NCBI GenBank assembly: GCA_009746045.1
Contig: RPFO01001139.1
Location: 1 to 32,500, forward strand
Direction of reading: 5' to 3'
Origin: Mesostigma viride
Lineage: Eukaryota > Streptophyta > Mesostigmatophyceae > Mesostigmatales > Mesostigmataceae
DNA: 32,500 nucleotides
The translations under genes and the position numbers were made by a program. Positions within the stretch are counted from its first letter, which is position 1. Every line of letters begins with the position of its first letter. This document shows, piece by piece, positions 7,177 through 15,446 of the stretch. The notes beneath the pieces are model-generated. The model saw only the letters and a list, made by a program, of their open reading frames with translations. It made no database searches and had not been told where the DNA came from.

Positions 7177-7502
7177 GATTCCGCTGCGTCCGTATACTTT
7201 CCACTCCCATTTTTTTCCTCCGCCGTTAGAGGCGCACCGTCTGCAAACGGGTGGTCGGGAGGGAGGGGGTAAATCCCCCCCTGCCGCACCGTACACATGG
7301 CGAACGGGTCCGTAGATAGTGCGCGCGATGACGTGCACTGATTGCCCATGACGCGGTTGTCAACTATGATGTGAGGTTTAAATCGGTCGAGCGGAACCCC
7401 GGACACGCGAGACAGCCACGCGCACGTCCTGGCCGTCATCGGTGGGGGCACCGATTTGAAATCGAGGTGCGCGTACCGCTCCACATAATCTCTCTTCGCC
7501 AT
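7125..7502 (-). CDS. Hypothetical protein, start one base from a divergent gene
   Basis: The ATG at 7502 gives 125 residues starting MAKRDYVERYAHLDFKSVPP, with MTARTCAWLSRVSGVPLDRF and HIIVDNRVMGNQC after it. Third codon positions are GC-rich in the first half, as in neighbouring genes, which argues for a real gene. The C-terminal half is less convincing and overlaps the next reverse gene. The start is separated from the forward gene at 7504 by one base, so the two cannot have separate upstream regions. Confidence 0.4.
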   Translation of the reverse strand: MAKRDYVERYAHLDFKSVPPPMTARTCAWLSRVSGVPLDRFKPHIIVDNRVMGNQCTSSRALSTDPFAMCTVRQGGIYPLPPDHPFADGAPLTAEEKNGSGKYTDAAESCRRPYHSLQSPIKTEW

Positions 7503-7503
7503 T

Positions 7504-7767
7504 ATGAAGATGATTCGAGAATTGGTGTACGTTTTTATCAAGGGGATGATGGCCGACTCCATGATATGCGGAGAGATCACGGACAGCCAGCGAGAGGAGG
7601 TCAACAAGTTCATCCACCGTATCACGCATCTACCGGGGTCTGTCGTGAGGGAGGCGGTCGACAAGGCGGTGGGCGAGCTGGACAAACTCGAGTGCCCCCC
7701 GACGGACCACATCTCTTTTTCGGACTGGTTCACGACCGAGGTCTGCTCCCGGCTCGTGTTAAATTAA
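7504..7767 (+). CDS. Small hypothetical protein (87 aa)
   Basis: Starts MKMIRELVYVFIKGMMADSM and ends FTTEVCSRLVLN. The composition (balanced charged and hydrophobic residues, amphipathic stretches such as EEVNKFIHRITHLPG) is protein-like, with one Trp and no low complexity. It is followed after 22 bases by the next forward gene. No family recognised. Confidence 0.55.
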   Translation: MKMIRELVYVFIKGMMADSMICGEITDSQREEVNKFIHRITHLPGSVVREAVDKAVGELDKLECPPTDHISFSDWFTTEVCSRLVLN

Positions 7768-7789
7768 CCTCTCCGTACTGGTAGTAGAT

Positions 7790-8273
7790 ATGTCCAACCT
7801 TCAAGCGACCAATCCCCTTTCGCTCGCGCCCGGCCAGATGACCCACCGCGTTCTCATCACCGGCACCAACAGGCCGGGGGAGACCACGTTCACGCTGCCG
7901 GCGCCGGTGCTGAACGTGGAGACATGCAGGGTCGTGTACGCCCAGATCCCCGCCACCGCCACGACGACGAGCGCGGTCAGACTCAAACTGGGAGACCGCG
8001 AGGTGGAGAAAGTGCAGACCGCCATCCCCACCGCGATGGCCAACAAGAAGCACTACTTCGGCGGCAAGGCACACTTCTTCGTCGTCCCAAACGGCGTGGA
8101 GATCTACCAGCCACAATCGCCCATGGACGACTCCGCCGCCTTCACGCCACACCTCGTAAGCGTGCCCACCGTCACCGTGGAGATCTACGCGATACCGTCG
8201 CCCACGAGGGAGCTTCTGGACCTCGGGGGACACGTTTGCCATCTTGCTGGAGCTCGCCTCCAGACGCAGGTGA
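7790..8273 (+). CDS. Putative virion-associated beta-rich protein (frame break at G5)
   Basis: Starts MSNLQATNPLSLAPGQMTHR. The body alternates beta-like segments (TFTLPAPVLNVETCRVVYAQ, KAHFFVVPNGVEIY, VSVPTVTVEIYAI), as in small structural proteins. At the five-G run 8225-8229 the reading loses sense. In the next frame it continues DTFAILLELASRRR with stop TGA at 8271-8273, a clean ending just before the promoter of the fibre gene. This implies one surplus base in the run; the nominal frame would otherwise run through the fibre gene start. It sits directly upstream of the fibre-like gene and may be co-expressed. Function not recognised. Confidence 0.6.
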
Positions 8274-8331
8274 TCCGATTTTTCGCTTCGGTTGAAAAAA
8301 AAAAGCTAAAACTATACTATACACGTTCTCC

Positions 8332-10722
8332 ATGGCCACCCTCTGCGAAAACCTCGGAGCCTCGAAGTTGCGCCGTGTGCTCGCGAACGAGATCCTGGGA
8401 GACACCGCGACCGGCGCGAGTGTCAAGGACCTCACCATCCAGGCGCAGGACAAGATCGTCATCAAGCCCAATGCCGGACAGGGATCCAGTGTCTCCAAGC
8501 TCGTCACCGTCCTCGGCAACACCAACATCTCCGGGACCCTGACGGTCGGCGCGCTGGACTTCTCCGGGGCAGCCCAGATTGAGGCAGTGCAGATTGACGG
8601 AAGCGACATCTCCACCGCCAACAACGTGCTGTCCCTCGCCGCGGCCCAGAGCGTGCGCGTCGAGGATGTGGTGTTCACCAACAACCAGATGGCGCCCGCC
8701 ACTGACACCAGTCTCGTGCTCTCCGCGGGTGCCACCTCCTCCGTCGTCGTGGAGGGCGTCACCGTCACCGACAACGCCGTCAGCACGTCGTCCGGCACCC
8801 TCACCCTCGCCGCCCAGTCGGGGACTGTGCAGGTCGAGAACGTCACGTTCACTGATGGAGCGGTCGACACCTCCGCCGGCGCCCTTACGCTGGCGTCCGC
8901 CGCCGGCACCGTGCAGGTGGAGAACGTCATCTTCACCGACTCCGCCCTCACCGCCTCCTCGGATGCCAACATCTCGATCACCGCCGGTGCCACCTCCTCC
9001 GTGGTCCTCGAGAACGTGACCGTCACTGACAACACCGTCAGCACGTCCGCCAATGGTCTCTCCCTCACGTCCGCCGCTGGCACCGTGCAGGTCGAGGATG
9101 TCGTGTTCACTGACGCGGCCCTGACCGTCGCCAGTGGTGACCTGTCTATCACTGCCGGCACCGGCTCTTCCGTCGTCCTCGAGAACGTGACCGTCGCCGA
9201 CAATGCCGTCAGCACCTCTTCCGGTGCCCTCACTCTGGCGTCCGCCGCCGGCACCGTGCAGGTCGAGGATGTCGTGTTCACCGACGCGGCCCTCGCCCCG
9301 TCCACCGATGTTGACATCTCCATCACGGCCGGCGCCACCAAGTCCGTCATCCTCGAGAACGTCAAGGTCACCGACAACACCGTCAGCACCAGCGCCAACA
9401 GCCTCTCAATCACGTCCGCGGCCGGCACCGTGTCCGTCGAGGATGTCACCTTCACCGACAGCGCCCTCTCCACCGCCAACAATGTCATCTCCCTGGACGC
9501 CGCCGTCTCCGTCGACCTCAAGAAGGACCTCGTGCTCACCTCCACCGCCGGTGGCAGTGGCAAGATCACCACCTCGGCCGGCGACCTGCAGCTGACCTCC
9601 ACGTCCGGCATCATCAAGATCACCGGCGAGCTGCAGGTAGATGGCCCACTCAACAGCGTCACCACCACCGAGACCAACCTCCGCATTGAGGACAAGACCC
9701 TGACACTCGGAAACGGGGCCACCGACAACACCAAGTCCGACGCCGGCGGTGTCTTCATGGCCGGCAACGCGAGCTACGGCTCCCGTGCCATGACCTGGCA
9801 CATGGGTGCGGGCGAGGCATCCCAGGACAAGGGCGACAACACCGGTTCGTACTGGCATTTCGAGGGCGGGCAGCTGCTGTTCTCCCGCACCATCGCCCAG
9901 GCCGACCGGTACGCCCCCGGCACCAACGTCCTGCTGTCGACCCTCGCTTCCGGTGCCGATGACACGCGCTGGGAGTTCACCTCCGGCACCACGTCCGAGG
10001 TGGGTGCCAAGGTAGTGACCCTCAACGGTGGCGCGGCCGTCTCCAATGGTGTGCTGAAGGTCAACGATTCCGGAAGCCAGAGCGGGTCGTGCGCGTCGTC
10101 GATGCCCACCGGCACCTTCAGCATCATCACCAAGATCACTCCCAAGGCCGACCTTTCCAGCTCCGTCGCCAACGGTCTCGTTCTGCTGTCGTACGCGGGT
10201 GCCGGCGCCACCACCACCGTCACGGTCACCAACGCCGGTCACGTCACCGTGTCTGACGGCACCGCGAGCGCTGAGAGCACCTATAGCATTCTGAGCACAG
10301 AGTCCTTCACGCTGGCTCTGGTCCGTGACGGCACTTCGACCATGGTGTACTTGAACGGCGCCTCGGTCGCCGTCATTGCCACCTCCGTGGACGTCGGCGC
10401 CTCCCCCACGCTGACCCTGGGACCGGGCAAGAACCAGGCCGGGTATGCCATCTGGTACGACGATGTCCGCGTGAACGCCGCCGCCATCACCGCCGCTAAC
10501 ACCCAGCTGTACGGTTGGAAGGAGATGTACGCCGCGGATCAGGTCGTCACGTACGGATTCCGCATCGGCAGCGACGAGAGCATGCAGCTCGTCAAGGTGC
10601 GAGGGTCTGGCTCTCACAGCCGCGCCCTCATGAAGCCGGCCCCGAACACGATCACCTCCAGCAACAGCATGGGCGCCATCGGCACGACCACGCTGGACGT
10701 GGTGTCGGAGTCGCTCAACTAG
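8332..10722 (+). CDS. Fibre/adhesin-like beta-repeat protein with lectin-like C-terminus (copy 1)
   Basis: An intact 796-residue ORF. The N-terminal 80 residues (SVKDLTIQAQDKIVIKPN) are shared with the second fibre gene. Residues about 100-400 are imperfect repeats such as VQVENVTFTDGAVDTSAG and ALTLASAAGTVQVEDVVFTD: valine-rich strands with Thr/Ser/Asn turns, typical of a beta-helix or stacked fibre shaft. A conserved middle (DAGGVFMAGNASYGSRAMTW, WHFEGGQLLFSRTI) leads to a concanavalin/LamG-like fold (TGTFSIITKITPKADL, FTLALVRDGTSTMVYLNG, AGYAIWYDDVRVN). It ends YGFRIGSDESMQLVKVRG and a conserved tail. No signal peptide seen. Likely a virion surface or host-attachment protein by architecture. 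The leader has CTATACTATAC nine bases before the ATG. Confidence 0.8.
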   Translation: MATLCENLGASKLRRVLANEILGDTATGASVKDLTIQAQDKIVIKPNAGQGSSVSKLVTVLGNTNISGTLTVGALDFSGAAQIEAVQIDGSDISTANNVLSLAAAQSVRVEDVVFTNNQMAPATDTSLVLSAGATSSVVVEGVTVTDNAVSTSSGTLTLAAQSGTVQVENVTFTDGAVDTSAGALTLASAAGTVQVENVIFTDSALTASSDANISITAGATSSVVLENVTVTDNTVSTSANGLSLTSAAGTVQVEDVVFTDAALTVASGDLSITAGTGSSVVLENVTVADNAVSTSSGALTLASAAGTVQVEDVVFTDAALAPSTDVDISITAGATKSVILENVKVTDNTVSTSANSLSITSAAGTVSVEDVTFTDSALSTANNVISLDAAVSVDLKKDLVLTSTAGGSGKITTSAGDLQLTSTSGIIKITGELQVDGPLNSVTTTETNLRIEDKTLTLGNGATDNTKSDAGGVFMAGNASYGSRAMTWHMGAGEASQDKGDNTGSYWHFEGGQLLFSRTIAQADRYAPGTNVLLSTLASGADDTRWEFTSGTTSEVGAKVVTLNGGAAVSNGVLKVNDSGSQSGSCASSMPTGTFSIITKITPKADLSSSVANGLVLLSYAGAGATTTVTVTNAGHVTVSDGTASAESTYSILSTESFTLALVRDGTSTMVYLNGASVAVIATSVDVGASPTLTLGPGKNQAGYAIWYDDVRVNAAAITAANTQLYGWKEMYAADQVVTYGFRIGSDESMQLVKVRGSGSHSRALMKPAPNTITSSNSMGAIGTTTLDVVSESLN
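8640..9500 (+). repeat. Tandem beta-strand repeats in fibre gene 1
   Basis: About ten imperfect units, each roughly 25-35 codons, built around VxVEN/DVxFTD and TSxGxLTLxSAAGT. Several pairs are nearly identical in DNA (for example around 8,890 and 9,240), suggesting recent unequal exchange. Confidence 0.75.
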
Positions 10723-10864
10723 AGTGTTGGATAGTGTGATGTAGGTTTCTATGTAGCACTCACCCCTTAACACAATGCACTTGTTGGTATTTTGCATGTG
10801 TGGCTGAATGAATTGTCCGTCGCGCTTATCGTGTAATGATTATGATTTATAATAATAAACCATC
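10723..10864. other. AT-rich intergenic region before the tRNA
   Basis: The 142 bases are much richer in A/T than flanking genes, with TTATAATAATAAACCATC just before the tRNA. It may hold the fibre gene's 3' end signal and tRNA upstream sequence. No clear hairpin terminator was seen. Confidence 0.35.
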
Positions 10865-10938
10865 GTGCTGGTAGCCCAGTTGGTCAGGGCGTCAACCTTA
10901 TGAGTTGAAGGTCGCGGGATCGAGACCCGCCCAGCACA
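10865..10938 (+). tRNA. tRNA-Ile (anticodon UAU)
   Basis: Full cloverleaf by eye. Acceptor arms GTGCTGG (10865-10871) and CCAGCAC (10931-10937) pair fully, with discriminator A. D-stem GCCC/GGGC, anticodon stem TCAAC/GTTGA with loop CTTATGA giving anticodon TAT (10899-10901), variable loop AGGTC, and T-stem GCGGG/CCCGC with loop ATCGAGA. No intron and no encoded CCA. The T-loop starts with A instead of T54. It would read AUA, a rare codon in this GC-rich region. It sits alone between the fibre gene and a Cys-rich gene. Confidence 0.92.
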
Positions 10939-10962
10939 ATTACAAATAAAAATGCGTGCAAA

Positions 10963-11489
10963 ATGTTATATGTGCCCGTTATGAAGAAACGATCAGGCAG
11001 GTGCACGGCCAGGACGACACGCGGCCCTCGGTGCCGATTTAAGCCCTTGTTCGGCTCTCTGTGTGGCGTGCATGCCCGCGCGGTACACGCAAAGAGGCAC
11101 CCCATGCGCGCGATCCGAGAAGAAGATCCTCCCATCCATTTCCCCCCCGATGGCACGATGATGACAGGTACGAAGAGATGATGGCGGCCGAACGCGTCAC
11201 GGAACAGATCAACAGCGGATCCAATACCTCCGCATGGAACGACAACGACGCTCGTGAGCTGGCCCGTCAAGCGCCAGAGCTGAAACGTCTCATCACTGCC
11301 GACGAAGAAAGGGCGGGCGAAGAAAGACGACGGAACCAGGCGAACAGAGACCGACTGCTACAACAGCGGCCGGACTTGGAGCACCAGATCGAGTCGTGGT
11401 TCTTGCACAACGATTTCGAGATGAGGAAGAAATACAACGATAAACACAAGCGGATGCTCCTCCGCGAAGGATTCCCCGCCCCCAGGTAG
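10963..11489 (+). CDS. Cys-rich module plus helical protein (frame break at C7)
   Basis: Starts at the ATG at 10963 or at 10981 (MKKRSGRCTARTTRGPRCRF). The N-terminus has C-x9-C-x9-C-x2-H, a probable small zinc module found in six proteins here. At the seven-C run 11142-11148 the frame changes. The continuing frame reads RYEEMMAAERVTEQINSGSN, then a charged helical region (RAGEERRRNQANRDRLLQQR), ending LREGFPAPR at 11489. That helical region resembles residues 130-225 of the protein at 16,397 (WND..., KRHRLILRDFPNGVPARR), which is joined to the same N-terminal module in one frame. The paralog supports one gene with a missing base. Confidence 0.65.
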
Positions 11490-11579
11490 ACCTCAGCCAC
11501 CACCAGTACGACCTTGCATATAGTCGGGGTGCGTATAAACGGGCCATAATCATTTCTCACCCAATATCACGAGCATACC

Positions 11580-12803
11580 ATGTCCTCCCGTTCGCCCATC
11601 GTCATAAAGGACGAAATGGACACGGAGCCGCGGCGACCGACCCTGAGTGGTGCACCTGGTGCGGGATGGTGCGAGGTCGCGGCACTTCCGCGACCCAAAC
11701 TGGACGTCGACCGCAAGACGCTGGCGAGACTCGTGTGCGAGTTCGTGGGGACCTGTCTGGCCCCCTCCTCCCACATGGTGGACTGGCCGTTCGTAAAGAC
11801 CGGACTGTCGCCCGCCTTCGACTCGTTCCTGGATATGAAGGGACACCCCCCTTACGACATGGACGTGCTGGCCGCGGTGGACGCCGGCGGAAAGACCGAA
11901 GAGGCGCGCATGTGGGTGTCGATCCTGTCCGCCAAGGGGGGCATCCTCGCGCGCGTGTCAGCCCCGGCGTACGTCACGGAGGCCCCGAACAACTGGCACT
12001 GGCTGCAAAACGTGGCCATCGTGTCGCCCCTGCCCAGACCCGGTCGCGAGCTCCCGCCCTTTCCCGTCTGGTTCGACGGGGACAAGTACTTTGCCGGGAG
12101 GGATGCGGCGAACAGCAAGAAGGACATGCGACAATGGATGGTCAAGTACGCCGCCGAACACGGCCTCTTCACGGATATCACCGACGCGGAGGACGCGTTC
12201 CTCGAGGAGTGTCACGGGTTCCCCGAAATCGAGTTGGCCGATCTCAAGGGACTCCGCCAAGTCCGCTCGCACATCCTCAAGGAGGGCGGGGCGGCGCCCG
12301 TGTGGATGAACACGTGGATAAGGGAGATCAGGGAAAAGATAACGGGCTCCTTCAGCAAGGCGCAAGGGTCCTCCCACAAGTGGAGGCCCAAAGACGACCC
12401 TCACGCCGACGCGCTCACGGCCAGGCTCGGATGGAGATCGGCCCAGGAGGAAGAGAGCGACATCGGGGCGGACGCGGACCGCCACGACGGCGACGGAGAA
12501 CCAGCGCTGGACATTAGCAACCTGGCCAGCATGATGCGGCTGTTCCTCACCCACAGCGACCTGGTCGTGCTGAAGCCGGAAGGTTTCGTCCCCCTGTCCG
12601 AGTTTCGCAGGATGTTCTTTGTAGATTTCCTGGGACACAAGTCCACGTTCACCAAGCGCGTGACGTCCGGGCTCGTAGCGGACCTCCTGGGGCCGTACGG
12701 CGGGCAGATCACGGGCAACGTGCGCATGGCCGACGACCCCAGCGGCCGCCGCACAGTGTGGGTCACGGGGGTCAGCAGGAGGGTTGGCATGTGTGCCAAA
12801 TAA
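11580..12803 (+). CDS. Large hypothetical protein, possible C-terminal winged helix
   Basis: An intact 407-residue ORF starting MSSRSPIVIKDEMDTEPRRP. The middle is rich in Trp and aromatic residues (NNWHWLQNVAIVSPLPRPGR, PFPVWFDGDKYFAGRD), suggesting a globular enzyme or binding fold. An acidic linker (AQEEESDIGADADRHDGDGE) precedes the last 100 residues (LKPEGFVPLSEFRRMFFVDF ... GNVRMADDPSGRRTVWVTGV). That end resembles the winged-helix ends of viral primase-helicase-like proteins, but only loosely. GC-rich codon use matches neighbours. The leader is AT-rich (GTATAAACGG). Function unknown. Confidence 0.75.
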   Translation: MSSRSPIVIKDEMDTEPRRPTLSGAPGAGWCEVAALPRPKLDVDRKTLARLVCEFVGTCLAPSSHMVDWPFVKTGLSPAFDSFLDMKGHPPYDMDVLAAVDAGGKTEEARMWVSILSAKGGILARVSAPAYVTEAPNNWHWLQNVAIVSPLPRPGRELPPFPVWFDGDKYFAGRDAANSKKDMRQWMVKYAAEHGLFTDITDAEDAFLEECHGFPEIELADLKGLRQVRSHILKEGGAAPVWMNTWIREIREKITGSFSKAQGSSHKWRPKDDPHADALTARLGWRSAQEEESDIGADADRHDGDGEPALDISNLASMMRLFLTHSDLVVLKPEGFVPLSEFRRMFFVDFLGHKSTFTKRVTSGLVADLLGPYGGQITGNVRMADDPSGRRTVWVTGVSRRVGMCAK

Positions 12804-12928
12804 TGCCCCGTCGGAGAGGACATGTGGATTTAGACAGCGTGCGAGAGCGACGGAAGAAGGAGCATTATTGCAACCCAAGTGACGCACATGCGCGTGATTA
12901 ATTCTCCTGTGTAATACTAAACAAAAGA
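12804..12928. other. Intergenic region
   Basis: 125 bases between two forward genes, becoming AT-rich toward the downstream ATG (GTAATACTAAACAAAAGA). Probably the downstream promoter. No other structure seen. Confidence 0.35.
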
Positions 12929-13145
12929 ATGTATCACTCCACAAGGTCGAGGCTGTTGAAAGCAGGTAAAAAACAGGCAGCTGAAGATGCCGGGTTTAAT
13001 AAGATGATCGCGGACACTGACGCGTTCATAAGAGAATTGGAGGGTGGCGGTGAGCACACTTCATGGAGGGCCTACGCCCCAAAGGACATGCATGAAGTCA
13101 AAAAAAAAATCTGCGCGCTTAGGTACGATACATACAGGCAGCAAA
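12929..13145 (+). CDS. Hypothetical ORF, possibly 5' part of the following gene
   Basis: Starts MYHSTRSRLLKAGKKQAAED, then AGFNKMIADTDAFIRELEGG, with balanced composition up to KKKICALRYDTYRQQ. A ten-A run at 13100-13109 lies where the sense reading may pass to the frame of the next gene: one surplus A would separate a single longer protein into two frames. Read straight, this frame continues to 13459 but becomes a shadow of the next gene. It could also be an independent short gene ending by frame slip. No family recognised. Confidence 0.4.
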
Positions 13146-13676
13146 ATGGTGCGAACAAGGCAGACAGCGCCGACGATCGACGAGTTCCCGATGGCATTGC
13201 CCGTGAGGAGAAAAAAAACCGCCAAACCCGCCTGGCTCACCAGGCCCGTACCGGTGGATTGGAAACCGGCCAGGCCATACCAGTCGGCCGAGGCGCGCAT
13301 CGCGAGGGTAATATCTTTTGCAGACAGGACCGGCTTTCCCGTCCCTTCCAATCAGAGGGGGCTTCGAATGAAGCACCTGAGGGAGTGGATGGCCACGAAA
13401 GGCATGAAACGCATGCCGCCTCCGTGCCCCGCTGGTCGGAAGGCACTGCAAAGGCGTAGGGACATGGGTCAGTGTAAAAAGACTAAGATGCCGAGGAAGA
13501 GGCCGACCAGGAACCGCGCGTCGTGCATGAAACTGGGAGAGAAGTATCCACCAAGCCGAGCGCTCGTACGCCGATGGGGTCTGGGCCAGTGTAAACGTGT
13601 GCGGAACTCCATGTTCAAGAGGTGGAATGTCGAAGACCGTGCCACGAGGCCTAACATTATGTGGGGGCGAGTCTGA
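13146..13676 (+). CDS. Basic Cys-containing protein with LRxWMxxxGM motif
   Basis: From the ATG at 13146, 176 residues (MVRTRQTAPTIDEFPMALPV). A segment FADRTGFPVP then LRMKHLREWMATKGMKRMPP matches the region YATRTGY... LKDLRAWMKQVGMARIP of the OTU protein downstream, so both share a small helical domain. The C-terminal half is Arg/Lys-rich with spaced cysteines (MGQCKKTKMPRKRPTRNRAS, LGQCKRVRN). GCGCGCTTAGGTA lies about 20 bases before the ATG, as it also does before the gene at 2052. Nucleic-acid binding is plausible but not shown. Confidence 0.55.
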   Translation: MVRTRQTAPTIDEFPMALPVRRKKTAKPAWLTRPVPVDWKPARPYQSAEARIARVISFADRTGFPVPSNQRGLRMKHLREWMATKGMKRMPPPCPAGRKALQRRRDMGQCKKTKMPRKRPTRNRASCMKLGEKYPPSRALVRRWGLGQCKRVRNSMFKRWNVEDRATRPNIMWGRV

Positions 13677-13755
13677 GGCTCTGGGCTATAGAAAACTCAA
13701 AACGGACTTTGTATTACAAAAAAAGATGTGTGATATCTAGTAAAGCTCCCGCACC

Positions 13756-15446
13756 ATGAGTTACAGGCCACAAGATTGCCAGCACTTTTCGCTGGCCACG
13801 CTGAGGAAGAAGTGGAAAGTCGGCCTGTGCGATCATTACACCATGGAGATGGCGGAGAGGCACGGAAAGGTGCAGCCGCGGAAGAGGATGCCCGCCAAGG
13901 ACAGGCTAGGGACACCCGCACGGTCGAGGGCCCCAGGGCCGGCGCGCGCGGAGGCCGTCCTAGCCTACCCCTTAACCCCTGTCGAAACAGAAGCGGCGGG
14001 GGGGTACGAGGGCCTGCAGCGCCGGTGCCGGTGGTGGTGCCGGTTCGAGCGCCGGTGCCGGTGGTGGTACCGGTTCGAGCGCCCGTGCCGGCGGTGGTGC
14101 CGGTTCGAGCGCCGGTGCCGGTCGTGGTGCCGGTTCGAGCGCCCGTGCCGGTCGTGGTGCCGGTTCGAGCGCCCGTGCCGGCGGCGGCCCCCGCGAAGGC
14201 GCCACGCGAGAAGAAGCCGCGCCCGAAGAAGCGGTGTGACCAGCTCAAGCCCCGTGCCCTGAAGACCAGGTGGGCCGTCAACGAGTGTATCCCCGAACGA
14301 GAAAAGATGATAGCGGAATACGGAGCGGACCACCCGCTAGTGCGCATCCCCAAGCGAAGGGCGCCCGCAGACCCCGCCGCGATGGCCGCCAGACTCGCCG
14401 AGTACGCAACACGGACCGGGTACGCCGACAAGCACCAGTCGCCGCCAGCGACTCTCAAGGACCTGCGGGCGTGGATGAAACAGGTCGGGATGGCGCGCAT
14501 CCCCGCCAAGAAAAATGCGAAGAGGGGCGGTCCTCCACAAGCCCCTCGCGCCAAGAAGGCGAGGAAGAAGGAGGACGACGCCGTCTCGATGGTGTCGTTC
14601 GGCCTCTCCGATGGCGAAAGTGTGCAAGCAGAGGACATCGCTCCATCTCCGCCCCCGTCTCCCCGCCTGCCCCCGCCCGCCGCAGATTTGCCCCAGGAAC
14701 AGGACGTTGTCGTAAAGACCAAGGTGCCCTCGCCGACCGCAATAGTGTACTATCCCGAGATAATGCCCGAGGTGGACGTACGCGTAGTGTTTGACAAGCC
14801 TCAATCTAACAAATACGATATCGAGTTCAAACGCGGTGTTAAAGGCGATGGCAATTGCTTTTGGTACTCGTTTGTTGTCAGCAGGGCGTTCCAAACGAAT
14901 ACCCCTATCCATCAGGACGACATTCTCGAAACTACTGAGCGTTTAAAACGCAGTCTGTCGAGAAAGTTACGGCACTATCTAAAAAACCGGGACAAGTTGG
15001 GGATTATGAACGTCGACCGTTTTAATCGTAAAAATGACGCGCAGTTGCGTGAGGAGATGACAAACATGCTAGACTTGGAACGTAAGGTATGGGCGGATGA
15101 TAGCATGATGGCTCTATTCGCGTATCACTTCAAAACGGACATCCACACCTTTACCGCGACTCCCACACGTGACGGGAAATACGTGCTGAGGCACATGTTG
15201 CTGCCCGGGGGGGGGAGGCAGGATGTCGAGAGGGCGGAAAGGGAACGCGGGTCGTGGAGGTCGGAAGATGAGCCAGTGTACATATTTTTCCATGGCAACC
15301 ATTACGAGCCGTTGATACCTAGATCGTGGATAACACCCGGTGCCGGTATGGTAGGCGAGCAGCCCCGCGCCAAGGTGGCGACGCCGGTAGCGGACGGGAT
15401 GGCCGTGCGCAAGGCCCCCCCCCCCCCACCCGGTGTCCTTGAATAA
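13756..15446 (+). CDS. OTU-family cysteine protease with N-terminal repeat (frame break at G7)
   Basis: Starts MSYRPQDCQHFSLATLRKKW, then VGLCDHYTMEMAERHG, a short motif repeated in the next ORF. At the seven-G run 13998-14004 the sense passes to the other frame (one base missing). It then runs through a PVPVVVPVRA repeat, a basic region with LKDLRAWMKQVGMARIP, a Lys-rich linker, an acidic/Pro linker, and the OTU domain. The OTU core shows VKGDGNCFWYSF with Asp and Cys (TGC at 14856-14858) and, near the end, FFHGNHYEPLIP with the catalytic His (CAT at 15300-15302). OTU enzymes remove ubiquitin; viral ones are thought to counter host ubiquitin signalling. The OTU segment (about 14,780-15,170) is clearly more AT-rich than its flanks. 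Confidence 0.8.
14019..14186 (+). repeat. 30-bp tandem repeat in the OTU gene
   Basis: Five to six near-perfect 30-bp units built on GTGCCGGTTCGAGCGCC, encoding PVPVVVPVRA in the sense frame. Units differ at a few bases. The length is a multiple of three, so copy changes would keep frame. Likely a variable rigid linker between the N-terminal motif and the OTU part. Confidence 0.85.

Noticed and set aside
8172-9767. 531-residue reverse ORF across the fibre gene
   Set aside because: Low-complexity Val/Thr/Ser composition is the antisense shadow of the repeated, GC-rich fibre shaft.
9406-10797. 463-residue reverse ORF at the fibre gene 3' end
   Set aside because: Gly/Val/Arg-rich antisense shadow; the forward frame is conserved between two paralogs.
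11666-12944. Long Arg-rich and antisense ORFs over the 407-residue protein
   Set aside because: Shadows of high-GC codons; the forward frame from 11580 has normal composition and ends cleanly.
13697-14722. Reverse ORF rich in Gly/Thr/Ala over the 30-bp repeats
   Set aside because: Generated by the repeat; the forward frame has the OTU protease and shared motifs.
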